22,614 nt of DNA from a virus, in IMG/VR virus record IMGVR_UViG_3300034101_002186, positions 1 to 22,614 of that record; one strand, written 5' to 3'. This document shows, piece by piece, positions 1-7,354 of this stretch. The notes under the pieces are model-generated. The model was not told where the DNA came from. It was given only the letters and a program-made list of their open reading frames with translations, and ran no database searches. Position 1 is the first letter of the stretch, and every line of letters starts with the position of its first letter. Made by a program: the position numbers and the translations under genes.

Positions 1-115
1 TTTCTTTCGACGCGAAGGTGTCATACCCAAACGATACTAGCGACATAGTAGCTGCAATCAAAGCACCAATTCCGCCTACCCATGGAGCTATCGTTTTAAG
101 TATTTCATCACTCAT
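1..115 (-). CDS. N-terminus of a small membrane protein, cut by the window edge
   Basis: Only the first 38 codons are inside the window. The visible part begins MSDEILKTIAPWVGGIG and has one clear hydrophobic segment at about residues 12-31, followed by a polar stretch (YDTFASKE). The ATG is supported by AGAGGT six to seven bases upstream. It lies 3 bp after the stop of the lipoprotein-like gene, so it is the next cistron of the lysis cluster. A short protein with one N-terminal transmembrane helix here could be a holin, an antiholin, or an inner-membrane spanin if a coiled coil follows. The missing C-terminus prevents a choice. Confidence 0.7.
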   Translation of the reverse strand, partial: MSDEILKTIAPWVGGIGALIAATMSLVSFGYDTFASKE

Positions 116-118
116 GGC

Positions 119-376
119 TTACCTCTTGAGGCACTTATTAGCCATATAGTCTAGGATCTTCTGGAAGTCATTCTGGCGCATGGAAATAAACCCATCAGCT
201 TGAGCAAACGGAATGAACTCGACGTTATTGTCCGGGTCGGAGCATTGCATCCCGCCCGATCGGACGTCTACTAGGCATACTGTCACCTGTGGTCCGTGAC
301 CGCAGGCGCTAGAGCCTACGGACAAGGCGAGCAATGTCACCAGCAGCCGCTTGTTTTTCTTGAGGAGTTTTAGCAT
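119..376 (-). CDS. Small exported lipoprotein-like protein, outer spanin candidate
   Basis: This 85-residue protein has a basic N-terminus (MLKLLKKNKR), a hydrophobic stretch at residues 11-21 and a cysteine at residue 25 in the context VGSSACG. That resembles a lipoprotein signal peptide, although Ser at -3 is not the usual Leu/Val. The mature part has two further Cys (in CLVDVRSGGMQC) and one near the C-terminus. I chose the ATG at 376 because AAAGGG sits just upstream; a TTG fifteen bases earlier lacks that support. The gene starts 68 bp inside the preceding 73-aa gene in another frame, an arrangement typical of nested spanin pairs. A short lipoprotein overlapping a small helical protein next to a transglycosylase suggests an outer-membrane spanin. 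The protein is not proline-rich as classic Rz1 is, so a plain phage-encoded lipoprotein remains possible. Confidence 0.7.
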   Translation of the reverse strand: MLKLLKKNKRLLVTLLALSVGSSACGHGPQVTVCLVDVRSGGMQCSDPDNNVEFIPFAQADGFISMRQNDFQKILDYMANKCLKR

Positions 377-530
377 TCCGAGCCCTTTCAAAGACTTCAG
401 CAGAGTCTAAAATGAACTTGGCAGGATCATCCCCGAAGGTGGCCCGCATCCAGCCGGAAAGCTCTGTGATGAGCTTTACGATCGCTGGTAATGCCTTCAG
501 TAGTTCGAGGAGTCCAACAAAGAAGGCCAT
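309..530 (-). CDS. 73-aa helical protein of the lysis cluster, unknown function
   Basis: The N-terminal third is hydrophobic but interrupted by charges (MAFFVGLLELLKALPAIVKL), so it could be an amphipathic or weak membrane helix. The rest is polar and predicted helical (residues 36-73, rich in Ala, Arg, Lys and Glu). The ATG overlaps the stop of the 58-aa gene as TAATG, indicating translational coupling. Its 3' end overlaps the lipoprotein-like gene by 68 bp in another frame. By position it could be the inner-membrane partner of that lipoprotein (spanin-like) or a holin-related protein. Neither is shown: there is no clean transmembrane segment and no obvious long coiled coil. Confidence 0.65.
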   Translation of the reverse strand: MAFFVGLLELLKALPAIVKLITELSGWMRATFGDDPAKFILDSAEVFERARNAKTPQEKQAAAGDIARLVRRL

Positions 531-706
531 TACTTCTTCGAGAACTTCTTAAGGAAATCGACCGCGGATTGAAGCGCCTTCTCGGGCTGTTCACCGGGAA
601 TAAGAAGAGATATTGCAATAACTCCACTAAGGAGAGCCGAGACTGCTCCGAGAATGTCCGGGCCATGAGCGACGAGCCATTGACCTGCTTCAAGTAACTT
701 TTCCAT
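530..706 (-). CDS. 58-aa one-helix membrane protein, holin candidate
   Basis: I translated this short gene by hand. It starts MEKLLEAGQWLVAHGPDILG and ends DFLKKFSKK. One uncharged hydrophobic segment spans about residues 18-36 (ILGAVSALLSGVIAISLLI). It is followed by Pro-Gly and a polar C-terminal helix ending in several lysines. The start lies 17 bp inside the end of the transglycosylase gene, with GGGGGC upstream, and the stop overlaps the next start as TAATG. A tiny protein with one transmembrane helix and a basic tail, coupled to a muralytic enzyme, fits a small single-helix holin or a membrane accessory. Family membership is inferred from size, topology and position only. Confidence 0.7.
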   Translation of the reverse strand: MEKLLEAGQWLVAHGPDILGAVSALLSGVIAISLLIPGEQPEKALQSAVDFLKKFSKK

Positions 707-1211
707 TTTTAGCCCCCATAACAGCGTCTATTGCAGACAAGTAGAGTTTAACCTTATCGACATAAGTCTGGTTCTTGTAACGACCATCCATCCCTTTGAC
801 GGGAGATCCAGCGTTGTACGCTGCAATAATATCATCGCCTTCTTTGAAGCGAGCCGCAAGGCGCTTTAAGTATTTTGCGCAGTAGGTAATGTTTACAGAT
901 TCATCACAAGCTAGTACCATTGGGCCCTTGTGTCCAAGCTCACGAAGCAGTGCTCCCATGAGCTGACAAGAACCCCAGGACGTCATTTGCATGACAGTCT
1001 CGGTGGCTTCTGTAATTCCGCAATCCCTTGCGAAGTCCTTAGTCTTAAAGAGCCATTTAAAATGGGGCTCGAAGCGTACAGCATACTTGTTGTTCGAGCT
1101 CTCAGTCTGGACAATGGCGCCGAGCAGGTTCTTGGGTACGTTCTCAGCGTCCGCCACGTCCTCGATCACCGACCATGGAAGCCTTAGCACCCAAGCGTTT
1201 TGTGCGCTCAT
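690..1211 (-). CDS. Lytic transglycosylase (SLT fold), endolysin or virion-associated muralytic enzyme
   Basis: This 173-residue protein carries the landmarks of the soluble lytic transglycosylase fold. They are the catalytic Glu37 in IVQTESSNN, the glycan-binding loop GSCQLMG at 80-86, the motif NITYCAKYLKRL at 107-118, and AAYNAG at 130-135. Enzymes of this family cut the MurNAc-GlcNAc bond of peptidoglycan and leave a 1,6-anhydro end. There is no signal peptide or transmembrane helix, so access to the cell wall would need a holin or delivery in the virion. The ATG overlaps the stop of the giant upstream gene as ATGA, with AAGGTGG ahead of it. The small membrane genes downstream argue for an endolysin role. 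Coupling to a very large ejection-like protein makes a tail-delivered role possible. Confidence 0.9.
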   Translation of the reverse strand: MSAQNAWVLRLPWSVIEDVADAENVPKNLLGAIVQTESSNNKYAVRFEPHFKWLFKTKDFARDCGITEATETVMQMTSWGSCQLMGALLRELGHKGPMVLACDESVNITYCAKYLKRLAARFKEGDDIIAAYNAGSPVKGMDGRYKNQTYVDKVKLYLSAIDAVMGAKNGKVT

Positions 1212-4200
1212 TTAGAACCACCTTTTGACATTGCCTTAAGCACGTCCGGGCGATCTTCTTTGATCTCTTTCGGCTTCTCAATTTCAATCAATCTAGCCGC
1301 TGTCGGTTTTGGCCTTCTTGTTTGATTAGCGCCATCTAAGGTCATCTCTACAAGGTGATCTCCTCGGATGGTGCTGGTTTTAGCTAGCTCATTTATAATT
1401 TTAGCCTTCTTAAGTGGAGACATCTCAGAAGCATTAACATCTTGAATCAATGAAGGAATTGCTACTGTAGAAATATACGAGTATTGGTCTGGCTTTATAT
1501 TTTGTACATAAGACGCCATTTCTGCAGCCATAACTGATCGGAACTGATCGTCAGGTACGAATGGAAATGCGTTTAGCATCTTTTTGTAGGACGGAACTCC
1601 TTCAATCCTATTGAGATTTCGAAGCCAGGCTTGAGCTATCTTAGGTCCATAGTTATCGAATGCCATCCCCATGCTCGCACCAAGCGCGGCATTTACTGCC
1701 CAGTTTCCAGTTATTGCATCCGTTTTCGCACCAGCTACTCCTCCTAGAGCCACTGTCATCAACGCTTTAAGAAATACAACTCGTCTACTGCCTTGGATGT
1801 TGGGAGTATCGATCTCTTTTTGAACCCTAAGAAGTTCGACAATCCTTGCAAAGTCTTTAGGATCTTTTAAGTTAATTGCCTTAAAGAACTCAGAAAACTC
1901 ATCTGGATCTAAGCTAGATATCCTGTCTACAAGCTTAGAAGCTTGTTCTGTCATCTGGTCTTTTTTAAAGTTCCTTAAAAACTTTTCAATCCAGTTTCCA
2001 GACTCCACCATATCAAAGGATTTTGCGAGGTCGTCATATTTCCTTTGAAGTTTTAAAGCCCTTTCTTCTTCAAAAGCTTGTGGAGCTATTTCTTCCGATG
2101 CGAACTTAGTTATGGCTTTATTTTTAGCTTTTTGAAGGTTCTGCGGATCGATGAGATCCGTATAAGAATCCCATAAGTCAGCGATCTCTTTTACGTTTGG
2201 ATCATTAGGATATTTAACTCTAAGATCCATTGCTAGTTGCTTGTTTTTCGTTGCCTTTAGCAGAGACTCGGCCATCCTAGCTTTTTCAAGCACTGGATTG
2301 CTTTGGATTGCAGCCATCTTTGCTTCTGGGCTTCCTTGCATCTTTGCAAGTCTAAGCTCATCCACTCCATCCAGTAGAGAAGAGTCTCCTATTTCATTAG
2401 CGAGTTCTTTAATCTGGTTTTCATATACTTTATCCAGCGAAGCCTTTCGGATTCTTAACTTAGCTGCCTCATAAGCACTATTTTCAGTTTTAGCTCCGAC
2501 AATCGGTCTGAAATTATCAATAACATTAAAGCCTCTTGCAATCGGAACCATCGCTTCTGTGTAAAGTGGATTACTCTCTTTCAGGAGGCCATTTAGACCT
2601 CTCTGAATGGAGTTAATCGCTGCCTGATAAGAAGAGTTAAAATCTACAAAAGGAGGTTTTTCATAATCTTTCTGCAGGTCTTTAACTGCTTGCTTAACTG
2701 CATTACCCTGCAAAACTCTTGTCCCACCTTCATCAGTGGTAAAAGCTTTTGTGATATAATCAATTTTTTGCTGAAGCATTTTAATTGCTTGCTGATTTGT
2801 ATCACCAAGCGCAGTGCCTTCTTCTAATCCCTCAATAGAAAGCTTTTTGATCTGCTGGCGATACAAGTCAATCAGCTGTTCTGCTGTTACAGTAGTTTCT
2901 GGATGAATTAGCTCGGTAGCATCTTTACTCTGCTGGAATAGCTGTTCTCGATAAAGCTTGAGGCTCTGCATCAAGTTTTCAGCGTGAGGGGTAAGATCTA
3001 CAGTCTTACCCATTTTCTGGATCCTACCCTCTTCACCAGCTACAGCCACCTTGCTCTGATCTATAATGTCTTCGATCATTACTCTAAGATTAGATAGGGC
3101 TTCTCTTTTTTGTTCAGCTAGATCTTTCTGGGCGCCAACCGCTTCAGATTTAATTCCTGGCAGTCTGCTATACAGCCCCTTCATTATCTCCCGAGACTTT
3201 TCTAGCTCTGCAACAGACCAGTCTTTTTTACCTAGAATGTATTCTCTAAGGTTATCGTAAAATACCTTTACGTCCTCAGTTGAGGCCATCTTTTCAAGTT
3301 CTCGCTCTGCGTCTAGAAACTTTTCTTGAGAGCGCACAGATGGACCGAAAAGAAGGTTATAGAGGATCTTTGCAGGCTTAGATAACCCGGCTTTTTTTAA
3401 ACCAGCTCCTGCTGTACTAAGAGCCATGCCTCCGCCTACCACTCCAGCTCCGATACCAAGAGAAAACACTGGCGCTGCTACAGTAGTAGCTACGATATTC
3501 TTGATCTGCTCACTCGGTGTTGCAGGTGCTCCTGCAGTAGCTTTAGCGAACTCAGATCCGGCTTGCATTGCCGCCGCACTAGCTGCTGCTCCTGTAAGAA
3601 ACTGCCCTACATTTTTAGCCGTAGAAACTGGCTTGTCCCCAGGAAGCATAAATTTTTCTGCTGCCTCTTTTCCAAGTCCAAGCCTAGCAAGAGGAGTAAC
3701 TACTCTCGCTTCGGTTGTTCCAGACCCAGTTACGAGACTAGGAAACTGCTTTGAAAGCAGCTCATACCCTGGCTTGATTGCCTGCTCACCTACTTCGAGA
3801 GCAGCACCGATTGGTTTTGTCATTTTACTGACACCAGCGGCCATACCAAGGCCTTCAGAAATCATTGCGGCAGCCGGGTATGTTTCTTTAAACTCTTGCT
3901 GCCTTGCTAAGTCTTTTGAGTATGCATCTTGAAACTTCTGATATAGTTTTACTTTCTTCTTAGTATCTATTCCAGGATGCGTAAAGATGACATCAAGCAA
4001 TTCATCCGCAGACATTTGTTCCGCAGCACCGAATGCTCCAAAGTACGGTTCAGAAACTGCTTCAGTACCAATGCCTGCAGCTGCAGACCGAACACTTCTG
4101 CCTGCGATTTCCATTGGTTCAAATGGTACTTTTTTTGATCCAGTGCTGGGTATCTCTCCAGTTTCAAGCGCAGTAAGATAATCACCTGAAGGCCCCTCTG

Positions 4201-4471
4201 GGACTTCAAGTTGCTTATAGTAATCACCCAGTCCAGCTTCCTGCGCTTGTTTAATAAGCTCAAGATCACTTATGGGACTTTCTGATAAACTTGGAGATGC
4301 ACTTGATGTCGGAGATGCTTCAGGAGAGGTAGCTGGAATTGGAGCTGCAGCTGCAACCGATTCTGGGCTTTTTACTGGCTCTGGAATTGGCGCAGTTACA
4401 TCAAATTTCTTTCCAAATGCCTTCTCGTAAGCATCTAGAAGCTCTTGATCTGAAGGTTTTTTTTCTTCCAT
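1208..4471 (-). CDS. Giant internal virion / DNA-ejection-type protein (inferred)
   Basis: This 1087-residue protein starts with an acidic helix (SDQELLDAYEKAFGKKF), then a Pro/Ser/Ala-rich linker at about 27-66. A first long glycine/alanine-rich hydrophobic region covers about 286-355 (for example GIGAGVVGGGMALSTAGAG). A long, highly charged helical middle follows at about 380-880. A second hydrophobic region lies at 898-937 (FLKALMTVALGGVAGAK), and the C-terminus is basic. I see no enzymatic motif. The size, alternating hydrophobic and helical zones, and position after nozzle, 322-aa and 513-aa genes fit the largest ejected core protein of short-tailed phages (the role of T7 gp16), which inserts in the envelope during DNA entry. 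Unlike T7 gp16 it has no transglycosylase domain; one is encoded immediately downstream. Function rests on context, and a tape-measure-like or other structural role is the alternative. Confidence 0.75.
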   Translation of the reverse strand: MEEKKPSDQELLDAYEKAFGKKFDVTAPIPEPVKSPESVAAAAPIPATSPEASPTSSASPSLSESPISDLELIKQAQEAGLGDYYKQLEVPEGPSGDYLTALETGEIPSTGSKKVPFEPMEIAGRSVRSAAAGIGTEAVSEPYFGAFGAAEQMSADELLDVIFTHPGIDTKKKVKLYQKFQDAYSKDLARQQEFKETYPAAAMISEGLGMAAGVSKMTKPIGAALEVGEQAIKPGYELLSKQFPSLVTGSGTTEARVVTPLARLGLGKEAAEKFMLPGDKPVSTAKNVGQFLTGAAASAAAMQAGSEFAKATAGAPATPSEQIKNIVATTVAAPVFSLGIGAGVVGGGMALSTAGAGLKKAGLSKPAKILYNLLFGPSVRSQEKFLDAERELEKMASTEDVKVFYDNLREYILGKKDWSVAELEKSREIMKGLYSRLPGIKSEAVGAQKDLAEQKREALSNLRVMIEDIIDQSKVAVAGEEGRIQKMGKTVDLTPHAENLMQSLKLYREQLFQQSKDATELIHPETTVTAEQLIDLYRQQIKKLSIEGLEEGTALGDTNQQAIKMLQQKIDYITKAFTTDEGGTRVLQGNAVKQAVKDLQKDYEKPPFVDFNSSYQAAINSIQRGLNGLLKESNPLYTEAMVPIARGFNVIDNFRPIVGAKTENSAYEAAKLRIRKASLDKVYENQIKELANEIGDSSLLDGVDELRLAKMQGSPEAKMAAIQSNPVLEKARMAESLLKATKNKQLAMDLRVKYPNDPNVKEIADLWDSYTDLIDPQNLQKAKNKAITKFASEEIAPQAFEEERALKLQRKYDDLAKSFDMVESGNWIEKFLRNFKKDQMTEQASKLVDRISSLDPDEFSEFFKAINLKDPKDFARIVELLRVQKEIDTPNIQGSRRVVFLKALMTVALGGVAGAKTDAITGNWAVNAALGASMGMAFDNYGPKIAQAWLRNLNRIEGVPSYKKMLNAFPFVPDDQFRSVMAAEMASYVQNIKPDQYSYISTVAIPSLIQDVNASEMSPLKKAKIINELAKTSTIRGDHLVEMTLDGANQTRRPKPTAARLIEIEKPKEIKEDRPDVLKAMSKGGSK

Positions 4472-4485
4472 ATCTTACCCCGATG

Positions 4486-6027
4486 CTATTTAGCCTGTTG
4501 CGCTTTTTTTAATTGTTGTTCAAGTAACTGTCTTTGTTCAGGAGTTAGAATTTTCTTATCTTCACCGTATCTCGTAATCGCTCCGCCTCTATCTTGAACT
4601 GAAATATCTAATGCGCGCTGGTATCCAGACATAAACCTAACAAGTCGATTATTTAAATTCTCGTCCGCAAACAGCTTGTTCATAATTTCTTGAGTATCCA
4701 TCTTTGGGTTTCCACCCAAGAAATCGATCAGTATCTGTTGCTCATTTGGAGTAAGTGCAGCGCCAAAGTTTTCAAGTTCTTTAGCTTTTGCTACAACCCT
4801 AGAAAGCATCTGACTATATGCTAACTTTGCATCGCTTGGTAATACGCTGTAAGGTCTGCCATTATTAGCTTTTACAATTTTGAAAATTTCGCCAACTTGA
4901 TCTCTAAGGTCTCTTGTCGCAGAAACTTTGTTTACAAATTTATCATAGTTAGATTTTCCCATCTTATCGATATCAAGAGGGGAAAACCCATAACGGCCGT
5001 CATAAAGTTTAGTAGTCTTCTCTTCTGAGAGAATCTCTTCGCCTTTAGGTGGAGTGGCAATATTCTGCTTGCCAACCTTTGAGAATGCCTCAATCAAGCT
5101 AGGCATCATTGTTATGAATCTGCCTTCATCATCTTTTGTTAGCTCTTTGGCTTTTAAGAATTTAGAAAGCTCATATTTCTCTTTGATTGGCAGGAGCCTT
5201 AGATCGATTTTCCCTTTGGTGAGATCCTTCTGGAAGTCTCCGATCTTATCCATGTCTTCTTTTGTGAGCATGGCTTTGAGCTTCATTGCCTCAGACTTAA
5301 TCTTATTTGCCGCTTCTCGTCTGGATTCTTCTGTCTTCATAAGGTCCTCAAGAACCTTATTTGCACCCTCTTGAGCGTACTGACCGCCACGATATCCAGC
5401 AAACTTTGCTCCAATGAGTCCAGGAGCAAGTGCGAGCATGCTTTTGCCTACAACCTCAAGAAGCCCCATTCCTTCTGGCTTCTTGGTCATTTCCTCGACG
5501 GACCTATCTAGGTAGTCTTCAAACTCTTTCTTTTTCTGAGTTCTTTTCTCTTCAAGGTCTTTGATGTCTTGATCGAGATTATTAATTTCTGACTGCTCTG
5601 CAGTTAGCTTAGCCGGAGTCCCGGCACCGACTGACGGCTTTCCCCCTCGGGTAAAAATAGTCTTCTTATCCGAGACCCCACTTTCCGATGATTTAGTTGT
5701 CACTCTGCTCGGAACAGGCTTTTCAGGAGGAAGAATCTTGTTAATAAGATTCTTAGTCATTTCCTGAACTGCCTGTTTTGTTTCAGGGTCATACTCTGGG
5801 ACAATCTTAGGCTCGAATCCCGGTACTCTAGAAGGCTCTGACCCCACTCCAGCTGGAGCACGAACTGCTTCAGAAACTTCTTTAGAGGTTTCTGGAATTA
5901 GAGATTTTAACGCATCCATATTCTGCTTCTCTTCTTCATCTTCTTGAAGAGATTCTAGATATGATTCTTTCGGACTCCAGTGAGGAGATTTACCAGTCAA
6001 TGCCTTCAGTACGTCAATTTCAGCCAT
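4486..6027 (-). CDS. 513-aa internal virion-type protein with coiled coil (inferred)
   Basis: The first 135 residues are polar and apparently disordered, rich in Glu, Pro, Lys and Ser. A charged coiled-coil segment spans about 140-180 (for example NLDQDIKDLEEKRTQKKKEF). It is followed by a short hydrophobic glycine/alanine segment at about 190-210 (LLEVVGKSMLALAPGLIGAK), then a long helical remainder ending in a Gln/Lys-rich tail. No catalytic motif is visible. It lies between two other large helical proteins, 8 bp after the 322-aa gene and 14 bp before the giant gene, whose start has GGGGTAAG upstream. Position and composition suggest the middle member of an ejected core-protein set, comparable in role to T7 gp15, without recognisable sequence similarity. 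Confidence 0.7.
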   Translation of the reverse strand: MAEIDVLKALTGKSPHWSPKESYLESLQEDEEEKQNMDALKSLIPETSKEVSEAVRAPAGVGSEPSRVPGFEPKIVPEYDPETKQAVQEMTKNLINKILPPEKPVPSRVTTKSSESGVSDKKTIFTRGGKPSVGAGTPAKLTAEQSEINNLDQDIKDLEEKRTQKKKEFEDYLDRSVEEMTKKPEGMGLLEVVGKSMLALAPGLIGAKFAGYRGGQYAQEGANKVLEDLMKTEESRREAANKIKSEAMKLKAMLTKEDMDKIGDFQKDLTKGKIDLRLLPIKEKYELSKFLKAKELTKDDEGRFITMMPSLIEAFSKVGKQNIATPPKGEEILSEEKTTKLYDGRYGFSPLDIDKMGKSNYDKFVNKVSATRDLRDQVGEIFKIVKANNGRPYSVLPSDAKLAYSQMLSRVVAKAKELENFGAALTPNEQQILIDFLGGNPKMDTQEIMNKLFADENLNNRLVRFMSGYQRALDISVQDRGGAITRYGEDKKILTPEQRQLLEQQLKKAQQAK

Positions 6028-6034
6028 GTAAACC

Positions 6035-7003
6035 TCAGTCTCTTACGAAAAGGCCAATGATGAACATTTGAACGGATCTGGCAGCAAAGGTAACAAATCC
6101 AGCTAGGCTGCGATCCTTGCCATTGCCGAACTTAACAAACCGCTTGAACTCAGCGTAGTGAGCTGGAGCCTGTCCGCGAGCAATCGCACGACGTCCAATC
6201 CACCTATAGCCGCGGCGAATAGACTCACCCCACCAGCGGTCATGAAGCGCAGCCTCGCACCAGCGTTTAGCCTCAGCGAGCTCTCTGACATGAAAGGCTC
6301 CATTCTGAACGGCATGAGTGGCGATGACGCATCCCTTCTTTCCTTCAGCTTCAGCCATTTCTTTCTGAGTCTTAAGGGTTTGTTTTGTGAGATCCTCTTC
6401 TTGAATCCCTTTACGATAAGCTTCGATAGCTTGCTGCTGTGCAACACCTGCAGAGAGTTCCGCAAGCTGCTGCCCTTGAGCGGACTGCATAGTTCCGCCA
6501 ACCGTGCCCTCATATTCACCAAGGGCTTCGCGCTGACGCTGCGCCTGCTGGAGCATAAGGTTCTGCTCCTGCTGCGCTTGTCCAAGTGCAGACCGCTGTG
6601 CCATCTGAGCCTGAAGCGATGCAGCTGCTCCACCCTTAATTCCTTGTTTAGCAAGGGACGCCTGGAGTGCTCGATCAGCTTGGGCCTGCGCAGCCTGCTG
6701 AGTACCAGCTGCAGAAGCGCGCATAGCCGCAAGCTCTGGAGCCTGATAGCCTGCAAGTGCTGATTGACGCCTTTGCATAATATCGCGCTGCTCGGCTGCG
6801 ATAAGTTCAGAGTTAGTAAGGTCGCTAATGCGTTGCGGCTTTAACGCAGCATACTCCTCTTGTAGTTTTTTTTCACCAGCTGCTCGGTCCGCTTGTTTCT
6901 GCGCTGCTGCTGCTTCAGCTGCTTTTCGTTTCGCTTCTTTGCTAGTAGCTAATTCTGCATTAAACTTTTTCGCAGCCCCGGCAGCTATTTGTCTCGTATC
7001 CAT
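6035..7003 (-). CDS. 322-aa Ala/Gln-rich internal virion-type protein with a C-terminal cysteine domain
   Basis: Residues 1-215 are almost entirely Ala, Gln, Lys, Arg and Glu, and predicted helical. Glutamine-rich runs occur at 100-170. At residue 223 the composition changes to a compact domain that opens GCVIATHAV and contains RWCEAALHDRWWGESIRRGY around 247-266, then a conserved-looking HYAEFKRFV. It ends in a hydrophobic stretch FVTFAARSVQMFIIGLFV before the terminal RD. I recognise this C-terminal block as a type that recurs in phage virion proteins, but I cannot name the family with certainty. In gene order it follows the nozzle and accessory genes, the slot of T7 gp14, an ejected outer-membrane channel component. 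The C-terminal hydrophobic helix would suit membrane insertion. Start ATG has AGGTGA five bases upstream. Confidence 0.75.
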   Translation of the reverse strand: MDTRQIAAGAAKKFNAELATSKEAKRKAAEAAAAQKQADRAAGEKKLQEEYAALKPQRISDLTNSELIAAEQRDIMQRRQSALAGYQAPELAAMRASAAGTQQAAQAQADRALQASLAKQGIKGGAAASLQAQMAQRSALGQAQQEQNLMLQQAQRQREALGEYEGTVGGTMQSAQGQQLAELSAGVAQQQAIEAYRKGIQEEDLTKQTLKTQKEMAEAEGKKGCVIATHAVQNGAFHVRELAEAKRWCEAALHDRWWGESIRRGYRWIGRRAIARGQAPAHYAEFKRFVKFGNGKDRSLAGFVTFAARSVQMFIIGLFVRD

Positions 7004-7006
7004 AAA

Positions 7007-7354
7007 TCACCTCATCAAAACTATGGTTGCGGTCATGTCAGAGCCGCCAGTATTCCTGAAGTATACCGAATTCTGAGTCCAAGGCGTATCGCTATCATCT
7101 ATTGTGCTTCCAGACGCCCGGACTATCAACCGTTTGGATGGAATTACACCAAGCGAATGAGGATAACCTACAGTCTGTCCAGCTGGTAGGGATACCGTTA
7201 TCGTTTGTGACTCAAAGTTCTCATCAAACTTTAGCCTGATTAAACCAGCCTGAAGTTCCTTCAGAGATACCGATAGCCCGGTCGTAAGGTACAGGATCAC
7301 CTCTTCGACCGTTTGAGCTGATTTCAATGTCCTGAATCCGCTAAATTTTGCCAT
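7007..7354 (-). CDS. Small tail-associated structural protein, unknown
   Basis: The 115-residue protein opens MAKFSGFRTLKSAQTVEEVI. It has a mixed helical N-terminus and a beta-rich second half (TITVSLPAGQTVGYPHSLGV, then NSVYFRNTGGSDMTATIVL) that looks like a small beta sandwich ending in a strand. The ATG overlaps the stop of the nozzle-like gene as TAATG, so the two are probably translated together, and the stop is 3 bp from the next ATG. The position suggests a minor tail component bound to the nozzle. I do not recognise the family, and I see no signal peptide or catalytic motif. Confidence 0.7.
   Translation of the reverse strand: MAKFSGFRTLKSAQTVEEVILYLTTGLSVSLKELQAGLIRLKFDENFESQTITVSLPAGQTVGYPHSLGVIPSKRLIVRASGSTIDDSDTPWTQNSVYFRNTGGSDMTATIVLMR

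Noticed and set aside
427-693. Minus-strand frame of 88 codons in the lysis cluster
   Set aside because: Its product is Ser/Arg-rich without structure and it would overlap the 73-aa gene extensively. The 58-aa frame in the same place has a clear membrane helix and fits both neighbours.
3426-3932. Plus-strand frame of 168 codons inside the giant gene
   Set aside because: Shadow of the Ala/Gly-rich hydrophobic region of the 1087-aa gene; no independent support.
6103-6756. Second long minus-strand frame of 217 codons inside the 322-aa gene
   Set aside because: It is Leu/Arg/Ser-rich, typical of an off-frame reading of Ala/Gln codons, with no continuity to neighbours. The 322-aa frame has a good ribosome binding site and conserved-looking C-terminal domain.
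6158-6763. Plus-strand frame of 201 codons
   Set aside because: It is antisense to the 322-aa gene; it is Leu/Ser-rich, has no recognisable domain, and would be the only gene on the plus strand.
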